Shown: piece by piece, positions 1 through 9,251 of the stretch
Position numbering within the stretch: the first letter of the stretch is position 1
Layout: each line of letters begins with the position of its first letter
Source of the DNA: Marinobacter sp. EhC06
GTDB lineage: Bacteria; Pseudomonadota; Gammaproteobacteria; Pseudomonadales; Oleiphilaceae
DNA length: 64,000 nucleotides
Direction: 5' to 3'
Assembly: GCF_001650915.1 (NCBI RefSeq)
Contig: NZ_LXYO01000004.1
Coordinates: 62,001-126,000, forward strand
Notes under the pieces: generated by a model
Databases searched by the model: none
What the model saw: only the letters and a program-made list of their open reading frames with translations
What the model was told of the DNA's origin: nothing
Position numbers and translations under genes: made by a program

Positions 1-258
1 TCCCGAATCAAGGCCTTCAGCATTGCTCTGATGACCGGCCTCGCCGAACCGTTGGGCGGCCTGTTCGGTGCAACCCTGGTGTGGCTTGCCGAGCCACTGA
101 TGCCCTGGACTCTGGGCTTCGCAGCGGGCGCCATGTTGTTCATCATCAGCAACGAAATTATCCCCGAAACCCACCATCGGCAATGGAAAATCATGTCTAC
201 CTTCTGCCTGATGGGTGGTTTCGCCGTGATGATGTTCCTGGACGCTACGCTGGGCTAA
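1..258 (+). CDS. ZIP family metal transporter, C-terminal part (5' end outside window)
   Basis: The frame is open from base 1 and ends at TAA 256-258, giving the last 85 residues of a polytopic membrane protein. The pattern GLAEPLGGLFG followed by two hydrophobic helices, the acidic element SNEIIPE and a final helix matches the last three membrane segments of ZIP/ZupT divalent-cation importers. The HNxPEG-type metal site would lie upstream, outside the window. Its last 14 bases overlap the 3' end of the convergent LysR gene. The family call is fairly sure; the metal (zinc, iron or manganese) cannot be told. Confidence 0.8.
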   Translation, partial: SRIKAFSIALMTGLAEPLGGLFGATLVWLAEPLMPWTLGFAAGAMLFIISNEIIPETHHRQWKIMSTFCLMGGFAVMMFLDATLG

Positions 259-1153
259 CAGCCCAGACGCCCGACAAGGCTTCCAGCGCTTCCGCAATCA
301 GGGGCTCGTCCTGGCGGTCGCGGTGCCATATAAAGCTGAGCGCACAGGGCAGTTGCACTCCGTCGACAATTTCCAGGCCGGTTTCCTGGCGCTCAGCCAT
401 GGCAAGTGCATCCCGCGCGAGACTCAAACCCACACCGGCCCGAACCAGGTCCAGCATGCAGGCCTCCTGATCGACCTCTGCTACGCCCCGGGGCATTAAC
501 CCAAGTGGTTCCAGAGTGCCTTTGAGCAGCCGGTGATGAACGGAGTCCACGGGTGTCACAATCCAGGGCATGATGGCCAGATCAGACCATTTCGCAGATC
601 GAATTCTCGGTCCCCAGCCTGCCGGGGCAACGACATAATAATTGAACCGGGTCAGCTCACGATGAGTCACATCGGGTGCCAGGGGACCCGGCCCAACACC
701 CGGCGGCGCCAGGAAAAACCCGACGTCGAGCCGGCCATCCCGGACCTGCTCCAATACGCTACCGCTCATGCCCTGCCGTAGTTCGGTTTCCAATTGCGGC
801 GCCCGCTCGACCAGCCGGTGCAGAAATGCCCCCAGACGGATGAATTCCGGATCCACAATGGTGCCGATTCGCAAACGCCCTCTCAGGGTGCTGTGCAGTG
901 CCCGGGCGCTCTGCTCAAAGGCCGCCACGGCCGCCAGCGCTTTCTCTGCCGTGGGCAGCAGCGCCTGGCCATCCGGTGTCAGGACCAGCCCCTGAGGTTT
1001 GCGCAGAAACAGCTTCAGGCCCAACTCGTCCTGCAATTGCTTCAGTTTCAGACTAACTGCCGGCTGGGTCAGGTGAAGGCGAATCGCAGCACGGGAAACG
1101 CTACCCTCCCGCGCTACGGTAACGAATGCCCGAAGGCTCTGAAGGGGATGCAT
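245..1153 (-). CDS. LysR-type transcriptional regulator
   Basis: This 302-residue protein has the LysR layout. A winged helix-turn-helix fills residues 1-60 (SVSRAAIRLHLTQPAVSLKLKQL), and a periplasmic-binding-like effector domain runs from about 90 to the end. The ATG at 1153 has GAGG six bases upstream. The gene is divergent from the methylmalonate-semialdehyde dehydrogenase gene, with a dyad shaped like a LysR box between them. By the usual LysR logic it probably controls that dehydrogenase and the GMC oxidoreductase that follows. The effector is unknown. Confidence 0.9.
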   Translation of the reverse strand: MHPLQSLRAFVTVAREGSVSRAAIRLHLTQPAVSLKLKQLQDELGLKLFLRKPQGLVLTPDGQALLPTAEKALAAVAAFEQSARALHSTLRGRLRIGTIVDPEFIRLGAFLHRLVERAPQLETELRQGMSGSVLEQVRDGRLDVGFFLAPPGVGPGPLAPDVTHRELTRFNYYVVAPAGWGPRIRSAKWSDLAIMPWIVTPVDSVHHRLLKGTLEPLGLMPRGVAEVDQEACMLDLVRAGVGLSLARDALAMAERQETGLEIVDGVQLPCALSFIWHRDRQDEPLIAEALEALSGVWAVSPA

Positions 1154-1178
1154 ACAAGACCTCGTTTCCAGGGCAACA

Positions 1179-1197
1179 ATATAAGATTAACTTATAT
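1179..1197. promoter_or_regulatory. Probable LysR operator in lysR-mmsA intergenic region
   Basis: The perfect inverted repeat ATATAAG-attaa-CTTATAT lies in the 188-base gap between the two divergent genes, 26 bases from the lysR start. It contains the T-N11-A arrangement of LysR boxes (ATAAG-N5-CTTAT). The surrounding sequence is AT-rich, unlike the flanking genes. The assignment to this regulator is inferred from position. Confidence 0.55.
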
Positions 1198-1341
1198 CTT
1201 GCTTTTAAAAATCTCAATTGCTTTACCCAATAGCCAGCCCTATCCTACATGGTCATATATTAACCAATGCGCATCTTTAGCCCGCAGAATCGAAATTTCT
1301 GCCACTTTCCATCGGCTAAACACGAAAAGACAGAGGCACCC

Positions 1342-2853
1342 ATGACCGACGCGACCATCCAGCATTATATCAATGGCCAAATATCACCAGGCACTGGCAG
1401 TCAGACACAGGATGTGTTCAACCCGGCCACCGGCCAGGTAACCGGACAGGTCGCCCTGGCCAGCGGCGACGATGTGAATGCCGCTGTTGCTGCCGCCGAT
1501 GCGGCGTTCCCGGCCTGGGCCGACACACCACCCATCCGCCGGGCACGGGTGATGTTCAAGTTTCTGGAGCTGCTGAATACGCACAAGGATGACCTTGCCC
1601 GCGCCATCACCGCCGAACATGGCAAGGTCTTCACCGATGCCCAGGGGGAAGTGGCCCGGGGCATCGACATTGTCGAGTTTGCCTGTGGTATTCCCCAGTT
1701 GCTCAAAGGCGATTACACGGAACAGGTGAGCACGGGTATCGACAACTGGACCACCCGCCAGCCGCTGGGCGTGGTCGCCGGGGTAACACCTTTCAACTTC
1801 CCTGCCATGGTGCCGATGTGGATGTTCCCGGTGGCCATCGCAGCGGGCAACACTTTTGTTCTGAAGCCCAGCCCGCTGGACCCCAGCGCCTCCCTGATGA
1901 TCGCCGATCTTCTGAAACAGGCCGGCCTGCCCGATGGCGTATTCAATGTGGTCCAGGGTGACAAGGACGCAGTGAACGCACTGATCGAGCATCCGGATGT
2001 CCAGGCCCTGAGTTTTGTCGGCTCCACACCGATCGCCAACCTGCTGTACGAGAAAGGCGCCAAACACGGCAAGCGCATCCAGGCCCTTGGCGGGGCCAAG
2101 AACCACATGGTGGTGATGCCCGATGCCGATCTGGACAAAGCCGTCGACGCCCTGATCGGCGCGGCTTATGGCAGCGCCGGCGAGCGCTGCATGGCCATCA
2201 GCGTTGCGGTACTGGTTGGGGATGTTGCGGACAAGATTATGCCAAGACTGGCCGAGCGGGCCCGAAGCTTGAAAGTGAAGAACGGCGAACAGCTGGATGC
2301 CGAGATGGGACCAATTGTTACCGCCGCCGCACACCAGCGTATTACCGGCTACATTGACAAGGGTGTGGCCGAAGGTGCCGAACTGCTGGTAGATGGCCGC
2401 GAGTTCGATGCATCGACCACCGGTGAGGGCTGTGCCGAAGGTTTCTGGATGGGCGGTTCACTGTTCGATCATGTCACGCCCGACATGACGATCTATAAAG
2501 AAGAAATCTTCGGCCCCGTTCTGGCCTGCGTTCGGGTGCCGGATATTGCTACCGCCATCCGCCTGATCAATGATCACGAATTTGGCAACGGTGTCAGCTG
2601 CTTCACCGAAAGCGGCACCGTCGCCCGGGAATTCGGTCGCAGAATCCAGGTGGGCATGGTCGGGATTAACGTTCCCATTCCCGTCCCAATGGCGTGGCAC
2701 GGCTTTGGCGGCTGGAAACGCTCCATGTTCGGCGACACCCATGCCTATGGCGAGGAAGGCGTGAAGTTCTACACCCGTCAGAAATCCATCATGCAGCGCT
2801 GGTCCGATTCCATTGATGCCGGTGCGGAATTTGTTATGCCAACAGCCAAGTAA
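1342..2853 (+). CDS. mmsA: CoA-acylating methylmalonate-semialdehyde dehydrogenase (ALDH6 family)
   Basis: The 503-residue product is an aldehyde dehydrogenase of the MmsA/IolA type, which oxidises (methyl)malonate semialdehyde to propionyl- or acetyl-CoA with NAD+ and CoA and loss of CO2. It has the family sequence [19 protein letters not shown] at about 150-170 and the catalytic Cys283 in [12 protein letters not shown] chose the ATG at 1342 because similarity to the family starts there (TIQHYINGQ); an in-frame ATG at 1267 adds 25 residues of non-family sequence. The next gene, 28 bases on, is a GMC alcohol oxidase or dehydrogenase. The pair resembles dddC-dddA of 3-hydroxypropionate/acrylate catabolism, so malonate semialdehyde may be the real substrate; valine or inositol breakdown are alternatives. 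Confidence 0.9.
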   Translation: MTDATIQHYINGQISPGTGSQTQDVFNPATGQVTGQVALASGDDVNAAVAAADAAFPAWADTPPIRRARVMFKFLELLNTHKDDLARAITAEHGKVFTDAQGEVARGIDIVEFACGIPQLLKGDYTEQVSTGIDNWTTRQPLGVVAGVTPFNFPAMVPMWMFPVAIAAGNTFVLKPSPLDPSASLMIADLLKQAGLPDGVFNVVQGDKDAVNALIEHPDVQALSFVGSTPIANLLYEKGAKHGKRIQALGGAKNHMVVMPDADLDKAVDALIGAAYGSAGERCMAISVAVLVGDVADKIMPRLAERARSLKVKNGEQLDAEMGPIVTAAAHQRITGYIDKGVAEGAELLVDGREFDASTTGEGCAEGFWMGGSLFDHVTPDMTIYKEEIFGPVLACVRVPDIATAIRLINDHEFGNGVSCFTESGTVAREFGRRIQVGMVGINVPIPVPMAWHGFGGWKRSMFGDTHAYGEEGVKFYTRQKSIMQRWSDSIDAGAEFVMPTAK

Positions 2854-2881
2854 CAACGGAACCAGCTGCGGAGAAAGCGCC

Positions 2882-4552
2882 ATGTCCGACAACAAAAACG
2901 CGACGGGACAGCAGGAATTCGACTACATCGTGGTAGGCGCCGGCACTGCCGGCTGCCTGCTCGCCAATCGCCTGAGCAAAAACCCCGACAACCGGGTACT
3001 GCTTATTGAGGCAGGAGGGAGGGACAACTACCACTGGATACACGTCCCGGTCGGCTACCTGTATTGCATAGACAACCCACGCACCGACTGGCGCTTCCGC
3101 ACCGAGCCGGACCCCGGCCTGAATGGCCGTTCCCTGATTTATCCCCGGGGCAAGACCCTCGGCGGCTGCTCCAGCATTAACGGTATGCTCTACATCCGTG
3201 GCCAGGCCCGGGATTATGACCAGTGGTCCGACATCACCGGTGAAAGCGACTGGAGCTGGGACAACTGCCTCCCAGACTTCATGCGCCACGAGGATCATTA
3301 CCGCCTTGATGATGGCGGCGATGCCGACCCGGAGCACCACAAATACCACGGCCACGGCGGTGAATGGCGGGTAGAGCACCAGCGGCTGAAATGGAAGGTT
3401 CTGGAAGACTTCGCAACGGCCTGTGTTGAGGCGGGTATTCCGCGAACGCGGGATTTCAATCGCGGCGACAACGAGGGCGTGGATTACTTCGAGGTGAACC
3501 AGCGCTCCGGCTGGCGCTGGAACACCTCCAAAGCCTTTCTGCGGGAAGCAGAAAAACGCCCCAACCTGACGCTCTGGCACTCCACTCACGTGCTCGGTCT
3601 GGAAACGGAAATCTCTGAAACCGGCCCCCGATGCACGGGTGTGCGCGTTGAACGGCCCGGTGAAGGCAAAGTCACGGCGAGGGCGAAGCGGGAAGTCATT
3701 CTCTCTGCCGGCGCCATTGGCTCACCGCAACTGTTGCAGCTCTCCGGAATCGGTCCCGCCGATCTTCTGAAAGAGCACGGCATTGACGTGGTTGCCGATC
3801 TACCCGGTGTGGGTGAGAACCTTCAGGACCATCTGCAGATCCGCTCCGTGTACAAGGTGAAGGGTGTCACCACTCTGAATACCATGGCCAATTCGCTGAT
3901 TGGCAAGGCCCGTATAGGTCTGGAGTACCTCCTCACACGCTCCGGACCCATGAGCATGGCACCGTCACAGCTTTGCCTGTTCACCCGCAGCTCCGAGGAG
4001 TACAAACACGCCAACATTGAATACCACGTTCAACCCCTGAGCCTGGATGCCTTCGGCCAACCACTGCACAAGTTCCCGGCCATCACCGCCAGCGTCTGCA
4101 ACCTGAACCCCACCAGCCGTGGCACGGTGCGTATCCGCAGTAACGATCCTAAACAGGCACCGGCCATCGTTCCCAATTACCTGAGCACGCCGGAAGACAG
4201 GAAAGTGGCCGCAGATTCATTGAGGGTGACCCGGCTTATAGCAAACCAGCCGGCGTTTCAGCAGTACCAGCCGGAGGAATTCAAACCCGGTCTGGAGTAC
4301 CAGACCGACGACGAACTGACCAAGCTGGCCGGGGATATTGGCACGACGATCTTTCATCCGGTGGGCACCACCCGCATGGGGCGTGCCGATGATGACCAGG
4401 CGGTGGTGGACCCGCACCTTAGGGTTCGGGGCGTTTCCGGACTGCGTGTGGTGGATGCTGGCGTGATGCCCACCATCACCAGCGGCAATACCAATTCCCC
4501 AACCCTGATGATTGCTGAAAAGGCCGCCCGCTGGATTCTGGCGGGTGATTGA
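2882..4552 (+). CDS. GMC-family FAD-dependent alcohol oxidoreductase (choline dehydrogenase-like)
   Basis: The 556-residue flavoprotein has the GMC fold. The Rossmann motif VVGAGTAGCLLANRLS is at residues 17-32, the first GMC signature (GKTLGGCSSINGMLYIRG) at about 90-108, and the C-terminal active-site His and Asn in FHPVGTTRMG and GNTNSPTLMIAEKAA. The ATG at 2882 follows GGAGAAAGCGCC, a good ribosome site, and begins just before the conserved start. GMC enzymes oxidise primary alcohols to aldehydes. Paired with the semialdehyde dehydrogenase upstream, this one could make malonate semialdehyde from 3-hydroxypropionate, as DddA does. Specificity for choline is unlikely because no betaine aldehyde dehydrogenase is nearby. 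Confidence 0.88.
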   Translation: MSDNKNATGQQEFDYIVVGAGTAGCLLANRLSKNPDNRVLLIEAGGRDNYHWIHVPVGYLYCIDNPRTDWRFRTEPDPGLNGRSLIYPRGKTLGGCSSINGMLYIRGQARDYDQWSDITGESDWSWDNCLPDFMRHEDHYRLDDGGDADPEHHKYHGHGGEWRVEHQRLKWKVLEDFATACVEAGIPRTRDFNRGDNEGVDYFEVNQRSGWRWNTSKAFLREAEKRPNLTLWHSTHVLGLETEISETGPRCTGVRVERPGEGKVTARAKREVILSAGAIGSPQLLQLSGIGPADLLKEHGIDVVADLPGVGENLQDHLQIRSVYKVKGVTTLNTMANSLIGKARIGLEYLLTRSGPMSMAPSQLCLFTRSSEEYKHANIEYHVQPLSLDAFGQPLHKFPAITASVCNLNPTSRGTVRIRSNDPKQAPAIVPNYLSTPEDRKVAADSLRVTRLIANQPAFQQYQPEEFKPGLEYQTDDELTKLAGDIGTTIFHPVGTTRMGRADDDQAVVDPHLRVRGVSGLRVVDAGVMPTITSGNTNSPTLMIAEKAARWILAGD

Positions 4553-4642
4553 GCATTGAACTGATTGCAGTTTCCAGGTTTTTGACAATGATCAGGCTGC
4601 TAGAATTGGCGGCCTGTTTCATTTGCAAAGGACGGATCCACC

Positions 4643-5263
4643 ATGACGCTTGCCACCTGGTTGGCTGTTGTCACTATCTGTATTCTGGGCGCCATGTCAC
4701 CAGGCCCGTCTCTGGCACTGGTGCTCAAGCAGACGCTTACCGGCGGTCGCCGCAACGGTGTGATCACCGCCCTTGCCCATGGTATCGGTGTCGGCATCTA
4801 TGCCTTTCTGAGCATCCTCGGGCTCGCCGCCATCATCACCGCCTCGCCAACGGCGTTTTCAATCCTGCAGTGGGGCGGCGCCCTGTACCTGGCCTGGCTG
4901 GGCGTGAAGGGACTGATGGCAAAGCGGCAGTCGGATGACGAACTGCCCGAGCCGCCCACCACCAAAAGTGCAGCCCGCGACGGTTTTCTGATCGCGTTCT
5001 TCAACCCGAAAATCGCCGTGTTCTTTCTGGCCCTGTTCAGCCAGGTGGTCGGCACTGAAACCAGCTTGCTGGCCAAATTCGGCTACGCCGCAACGGCTCT
5101 TGTCATTGATACCAGTTGGTACCTGATCGTTGCCTGGCTGTTCTCCAACCCGAAATGGCTGACCCTGCTCAGACAGAAAGCTGTGTGGTTCGAGCGTATC
5201 TTTGGGGCCATTCTCATTGGCCTTGCCGGCCGTCTGGTGGTCGGCATTCTGAACGGCAAATAG
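4643..5263 (+). CDS. LysE/RhtB family amino-acid exporter
   Basis: The protein has 206 residues with about six hydrophobic segments and the N-terminal family signature GAMSPGPSLALVLKQTLTGGRRNG at about 16-39, including the Pro-Gly-Pro of LysE/RhtB permeases. These export amino acids or related small metabolites across the inner membrane. AAAGGA lies before the ATG at 4643. It stands alone and ends 5 bases from the convergent neighbour. The substrate cannot be read from sequence. Confidence 0.88.
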   Translation: MTLATWLAVVTICILGAMSPGPSLALVLKQTLTGGRRNGVITALAHGIGVGIYAFLSILGLAAIITASPTAFSILQWGGALYLAWLGVKGLMAKRQSDDELPEPPTTKSAARDGFLIAFFNPKIAVFFLALFSQVVGTETSLLAKFGYAATALVIDTSWYLIVAWLFSNPKWLTLLRQKAVWFERIFGAILIGLAGRLVVGILNGK

Positions 5264-5268
5264 CTGGC

Positions 5269-5940
5269 TCAGTCTGCCAGTTGGACGATCTCATCGTATT
5301 CGCGCGTCTGGACCACTTGCTCGGCGGTGGGTTCCGCCGCCAAACGGCAGACCTCATTGACCATGGCACTGGCCACTGTTTGCGCCTCAATGCCGCGGTA
5401 CTTATCCAGGGGACCAATAAGCAGACGGTTGACCAGAGGCATCGCCTTGATGCCCAGGGCCTCGGCGGTGCGCTGTTCTTTCCGGTCGCCCAACAACAGA
5501 CTGGGGTGATAGATGGACAGGTAGGGGTAACCGAGATTTCTCAGGGCATCTTCAAGCTCGCCCTTCACCCGGTTATAGAAAATGGTCGACGAGGATGAGG
5601 CACCGATGGCAGACATCAGGATAAAAGCCCGCACCTCATGAGAGCGGCCCAGCTCCCCAGCTTTCAGGGGGTAGCCCAGATCAACCTTCCGAAACTGATC
5701 CTGTGAGCCGGCCTTTTTGATGGTTGTGCCCAGGCAGCAGATAATCACATCCACATCGAACAGTTCGGCATGCTCTTCCAACCGATCGAAATCGACTTCA
5801 TGCTGTGCGAGTTTGTCGTGCAGCGTCGGCAGCTTGTGCCTCACCAGCGCCACCACCTGCGAAACTTCATCCCTGCCCAGCAAACCCTGTAGCACTTTGC
5901 CACCAGTCAGGCCGGTAGCGCCCAGCAACATCACCCTCAT
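5269..5940 (-). CDS. NAD(P)-binding Rossmann-fold protein (atypical short-chain reductase, HTATIP2-like)
   Basis: The 223-residue protein opens with the dinucleotide motif MLLGATGLTGGKV (GxxGxxG at residues 7-13), followed by an acidic strand end and CCLGTTIKKAGS, then a YNRVKGELE segment with the Tyr-x-x-x-Lys of the extended/atypical SDR family. It resembles HTATIP2/TIP30-like oxidoreductases common in proteobacteria. A longer reading frame begins at 6042, but the Rossmann motif sits directly after the ATG at 5940, so I take that start. The substrate is unknown. Confidence 0.75.
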   Translation of the reverse strand: MRVMLLGATGLTGGKVLQGLLGRDEVSQVVALVRHKLPTLHDKLAQHEVDFDRLEEHAELFDVDVIICCLGTTIKKAGSQDQFRKVDLGYPLKAGELGRSHEVRAFILMSAIGASSSSTIFYNRVKGELEDALRNLGYPYLSIYHPSLLLGDRKEQRTAEALGIKAMPLVNRLLIGPLDKYRGIEAQTVASAMVNEVCRLAAEPTAEQVVQTREYDEIVQLAD

Positions 5941-6042
5941 AACAGTCTTTCCCTCGGAATTCTCTATGCCCATCCTACCAAAGACGGTCAAAGCAGGTCT
6001 GTCACCTTTTGAGTCGTATTCCCGACTTTCTTTATGACACAC

Positions 6043-6069
6043 AAAAAAGCACCGGGACAGGCCCGGCGC
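6043..6069 (-). terminator. Rho-independent terminator after tctA
   Basis: Read on the minus strand, GCGCCGGG and CCCGGTGC form an 8-base stem (one G-T pair) with a 5-base loop, followed by six T. It lies about 35 bases past the tctA stop and ends the tctCBA transcript. Confidence 0.8.
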
Positions 6070-6102
6070 AAAGACTGACTGCAGATCGTCAGGTGGGAGT
6101 AA

Positions 6103-7629
6103 TCAATCGCTGACCGGGCTCTCTTTCATAGCGGCGTTCATTCGCCGACGCAAAAGGGGGCCTACCAGGTAGGGAAGAATCAGTCCCAGGCCTGCAACGA
6201 TCCAGAGCCCCATTGCAAGCGGGCTTGCCCAGAGCACGCTCCAGTCGCCATCGGAGAGCACCAGGGCATGGCCAAGGTTCTTTTCCATCTCCGGCCCCAA
6301 GAGCAGGCCCAGGATGATCGGCACCAGGGGAATTTCCAGCTTGCGCAGGAAGTAGCCGGCGACACCGAACGCCACCATGAAGTACAGATCGAAAGTGCTG
6401 TGGCTGATCGAATAGATGCCAACGAACGCCACCATCGTAACGATGGGCAGCAGATACATCGGTGGCACCGACAGCAGCTTCACGAAGAAGCCCACCAGCG
6501 GAATATTCAACACCAGCAGCAGGACGTTACCGATCAACAGGGCTGCGATGACGCCCCAGACGATGTCCGCGTTCTGGGTAAACATCAGCGGTCCCGGCGT
6601 GATGTTCAAGGAGATCAGCATGGCAAGCAGAACCGCGGTGGTGCCACTACCTGGAACCCCCAGGGTCAGCATAGGCACCAGGGCCCCCGAAGATGCACCG
6701 TTGTTGCCCGCTTCCGGCGCCACAACACCCCGGATGTCGCCCTCACCAAACTTGCCTTTCTTACCGACCACCTGCTTTTCGAGGGTATAGCTTATGAAGC
6801 TGCCCAATGAAGCACCGGCCCCAGGCAAAACACCGGAGATAAAACCAAGCACACCACCACGCAGCTGGGTCGGGATCGTCATCATCAACTCTTTCATGGT
6901 CAGAGTCAGCTTGCCCACGTTCATCTTGTCGCGGCCACGCCCCATCCGGGATTCCACGAAAAACAGCAGCTCGGAGATGGCAAACAGCCCGACAATGGCC
7001 AGGATGAAATCGATACCCTCATACAGCTCCAGAACACCAAAGGTATAGCGCTGGGTTCCGGTTGAGATGTCGATGCCGACAGTGGAGATCATGATCCCCA
7101 GTGTCGCCGCGACCACGGTCTTCATGGGATTCTTGCCGGTGATTCCGCCCAGAGTGGCAAACGCCAGCAGAAATAGGGCAAAGTATTCGGCCGGTCCAAA
7201 GGTAAGGGCAAACTTCGCCAGCACCGGGGCCAGCATGATCAGACCAATGGTGCCAATCAGACCGCCGGCGAAGGATGCGATCGCCGAGACTGCCAGTGCA
7301 TCCGCTGCCCGCCCCTTCTGGGCCATGGGGTAGCCATCCAGGCAGGTCATCATCGCCGGCTCGTCACCCGGAATGTTCAGCAGAATCGAGGAAATCCGCC
7401 CACCGTACATGGCGCCAGCATAGACAGCTGTCAGCAGGATCATCGCGGTTTCAGGAGGCAAGCCAAGGGTAAAGGCCAAGGGAATAAGAATGGCGACACC
7501 ATTGGCAGGCCCCAGACCGGGCAGACACCCGATCAACGTGCCCACGAAAGCGCCGAACAGAGCAAACATCAGGTTATACGGAGTCAGGGCCACCGCAAAA
7601 CCGTCCATCAGGAAGCCTAGAGTTTCCAT
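6103..7629 (-). CDS. tctA: Tripartite tricarboxylate transporter, large membrane subunit TctA
   Basis: The 508-residue, strongly hydrophobic protein has the layout of TctA, with about 11-12 membrane segments. Conserved loops include FVGTLIGCLPGLGPANGVAI at about 28-47, the GAMYGGRISSILLNIPGDEPA stretch at about 71-91 and a second GVLPGAGASLGSFISY repeat. It forms the translocation channel of a sodium- or proton-coupled carboxylate importer fed by TctC. Its ATG overlaps the tctB stop by one base, so the two are translationally coupled. It is last in tctCBA and is followed by a terminator. Confidence 0.95.
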   Translation of the reverse strand: METLGFLMDGFAVALTPYNLMFALFGAFVGTLIGCLPGLGPANGVAILIPLAFTLGLPPETAMILLTAVYAGAMYGGRISSILLNIPGDEPAMMTCLDGYPMAQKGRAADALAVSAIASFAGGLIGTIGLIMLAPVLAKFALTFGPAEYFALFLLAFATLGGITGKNPMKTVVAATLGIMISTVGIDISTGTQRYTFGVLELYEGIDFILAIVGLFAISELLFFVESRMGRGRDKMNVGKLTLTMKELMMTIPTQLRGGVLGFISGVLPGAGASLGSFISYTLEKQVVGKKGKFGEGDIRGVVAPEAGNNGASSGALVPMLTLGVPGSGTTAVLLAMLISLNITPGPLMFTQNADIVWGVIAALLIGNVLLLVLNIPLVGFFVKLLSVPPMYLLPIVTMVAFVGIYSISHSTFDLYFMVAFGVAGYFLRKLEIPLVPIILGLLLGPEMEKNLGHALVLSDGDWSVLWASPLAMGLWIVAGLGLILPYLVGPLLRRRMNAAMKESPVSD

Positions 7630-8075
7630 CAGTGCACCTCCAGCAAGCCGGCCGGCAGACTCAGAGACAGGCCATAGTTAAACAGCACGAAGACCACGAC
7701 GGCGCTCAACAGACCGGTGAGAAACGCCGGCCTTGGCGCTGCCCCCATGCGCCAACTGAGTGTACCCACAGCCAGGGTAGTGGCGATGACAAAGCCAAGG
7801 GGTTCCAGCAGCAGCGTATAGACAACAAGAACCACCAACGAGATCAAAAGCTCAACGGCGGACTTGCCAACAGGCCACTGGGCATCTGGATCCGGTTTGA
7901 TCATCAGGTAAAGACTGCCTGCCACCAGTACGACTGCCAGCATTGTAGGAAAGGTCTCCGGACCCACGGTCTCGGCGCCACCGAAAGGCTCGGGCCACTG
8001 TTGGGCTGCCCAGCCATAGGCAACGGCGAGGACCAGAAGGCCCAGGCCGAGAATGCGATCGCCGAAGCTGGTCAT
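7629..8075 (-). CDS. tctB: Tripartite tricarboxylate transporter, small membrane subunit TctB
   Basis: This protein of 148 residues has four predicted membrane segments and the TctB-family arrangement, with a long hydrophilic loop after the second helix. TctB is the small partner of TctA. The ATG overlaps the tctC stop (ATGA) and the stop overlaps tctA, so the order tctC-tctB-tctA is tightly coupled. TctB sequences are weakly conserved, so the call rests largely on position, size and topology. Confidence 0.9.
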   Translation of the reverse strand: MTSFGDRILGLGLLVLAVAYGWAAQQWPEPFGGAETVGPETFPTMLAVVLVAGSLYLMIKPDPDAQWPVGKSAVELLISLVVLVVYTLLLEPLGFVIATTLAVGTLSWRMGAAPRPAFLTGLLSAVVVFVLFNYGLSLSLPAGLLEVH

Positions 8076-9049
8076 TTCAGTAACCCTATTTCCCGTGAAA
8101 GGTTTTCGATGTCCTGCACCTGGTTGCGCACGAACTCATCGAACTGGCTTGCCGGCGGATGAAACGGGATCAGGCCGTTGCTCTTCATGACCTTTTTCCA
8201 CTCGTCACTGGCATACAGCGTATCGACGGCCTCCACCCAATAGGACTTGGCTTCCTCGCTGGCGCCTTTGGGCATGTAAAAGCCACGCCAGTTCGGGCCA
8301 ACCGCATCAATACCCTGCTCCTTTGCGGTTGGGAGGTGGCTGAACTTGCCGGGCAAACGCTCCTCGGCGAGCACCGCGACGACTCTCAGGTCACCCGATT
8401 CAAGAAAGCCGGTGGCTTCGGAAATATCTCCGGTGAAAGCATCCACCTGCCCACCAACAACCTGGCTCATGGCTTCACCACCGTTGTTGTAGGAAAGGTA
8501 GGGAATGGAGGGGAGCTTGTCGGCGCCGGCCGCCTTGGCCGCAATCAGCACCTTGAGATGATCCCAGCCGCCACGGGCGCTGCCACCGGCGAATTTCACG
8601 GATTTCGGGTTGGCTTTCACTGCGGCCATCAACTCGCTGAGGTTCTGGTACTCGGAATCCTTGCCAACGGCGATGATGCCGTAATCGGCCCCCAGGGCCC
8701 CGACCCAGGTGACCATATCCGCGTTCATGCCCGGGAACTGCTTTTGAGCCAGGCGGGTGGTGGTTGCCGTCGAAGCGGCCACCAGCAGCTTGTTGTCCTC
8801 CGCCCGCTTGCTCACGGTGTGGGCATAGGCCACGCCACCGCCGGCGCCCGCCATGTTGACTGTCTGCACGCTACCATCAACCAGGCCGAGGTCCTGCAGA
8901 ACATTGCCGACGCTGCGACAGGTAAAGTCCCAACCGCCGCCGGGGTCAGCCGGGGCAAGACATTCAACTTTCCCGGAGGGCTGCCAGGCCATGGCAGACA
9001 TGGAGACGGCCGCGGCCGCCACAAAGGACAGGGTTCGTTTGATAATCAT
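8072..9049 (-). CDS. tctC: Tripartite tricarboxylate transporter solute-binding protein TctC
   Basis: The 325-residue precursor has a clear signal peptide ending near AVSMSAMA, followed by a Bug/TctC-type binding domain. Typical elements are APADPGGGWDFTCR, MAGAGGGVAYAH and NNGGEAMSQVVGGQVDAF. It captures a carboxylate in the periplasm for TctAB. I chose ATG 9049 (GAGGTG seven bases upstream) over an in-frame GTG at 9058, which overlaps that ribosome site. It is divergent from the sensor kinase gene, which probably controls it. The ligand (citrate, other tricarboxylate or a different acid) is not known. Confidence 0.92.
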   Translation of the reverse strand: MIIKRTLSFVAAAAVSMSAMAWQPSGKVECLAPADPGGGWDFTCRSVGNVLQDLGLVDGSVQTVNMAGAGGGVAYAHTVSKRAEDNKLLVAASTATTTRLAQKQFPGMNADMVTWVGALGADYGIIAVGKDSEYQNLSELMAAVKANPKSVKFAGGSARGGWDHLKVLIAAKAAGADKLPSIPYLSYNNGGEAMSQVVGGQVDAFTGDISEATGFLESGDLRVVAVLAEERLPGKFSHLPTAKEQGIDAVGPNWRGFYMPKGASEEAKSYWVEAVDTLYASDEWKKVMKSNGLIPFHPPASQFDEFVRNQVQDIENLSREIGLLK

Positions 9050-9196
9050 GGTTGTCACCTCATCAACTTGTTTTTGTGATCACTCCTGAGGCAGGACCGT
9101 GTTGGCCGGGTCCCTGGCTATGGCAGGCCAGAGGAGCGATTGCAGGCAGGTTAATAGGTGAAACCCGAGACCCGGAAGCTTGTGCACGTAACGCCT

Positions 9197-9214
9197 TTAA
9201 CGGGCTTAACGGGC
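9197..9214. repeat. Tandem 9-base repeat upstream of the sensor kinase gene
   Basis: TTAACGGGC is repeated twice, back to back, in the 200-base region between tctC and the divergent sensor kinase gene. Tandem half-sites of this length are typical of response-regulator binding sites, so it may be where the linked regulator binds. Function is inferred from position only. Confidence 0.4.
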
Positions 9215-9251
9215 ATTTTGTTCATATTGATTACGGGCAACCCGGGCGATC

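Noticed and set aside
1384-2334. Open frame of 316 codons on the minus strand
   Set aside because: It is antisense to mmsA and has no ribosome site or domain. Low-complexity His/Gly-rich product suggests a shadow.
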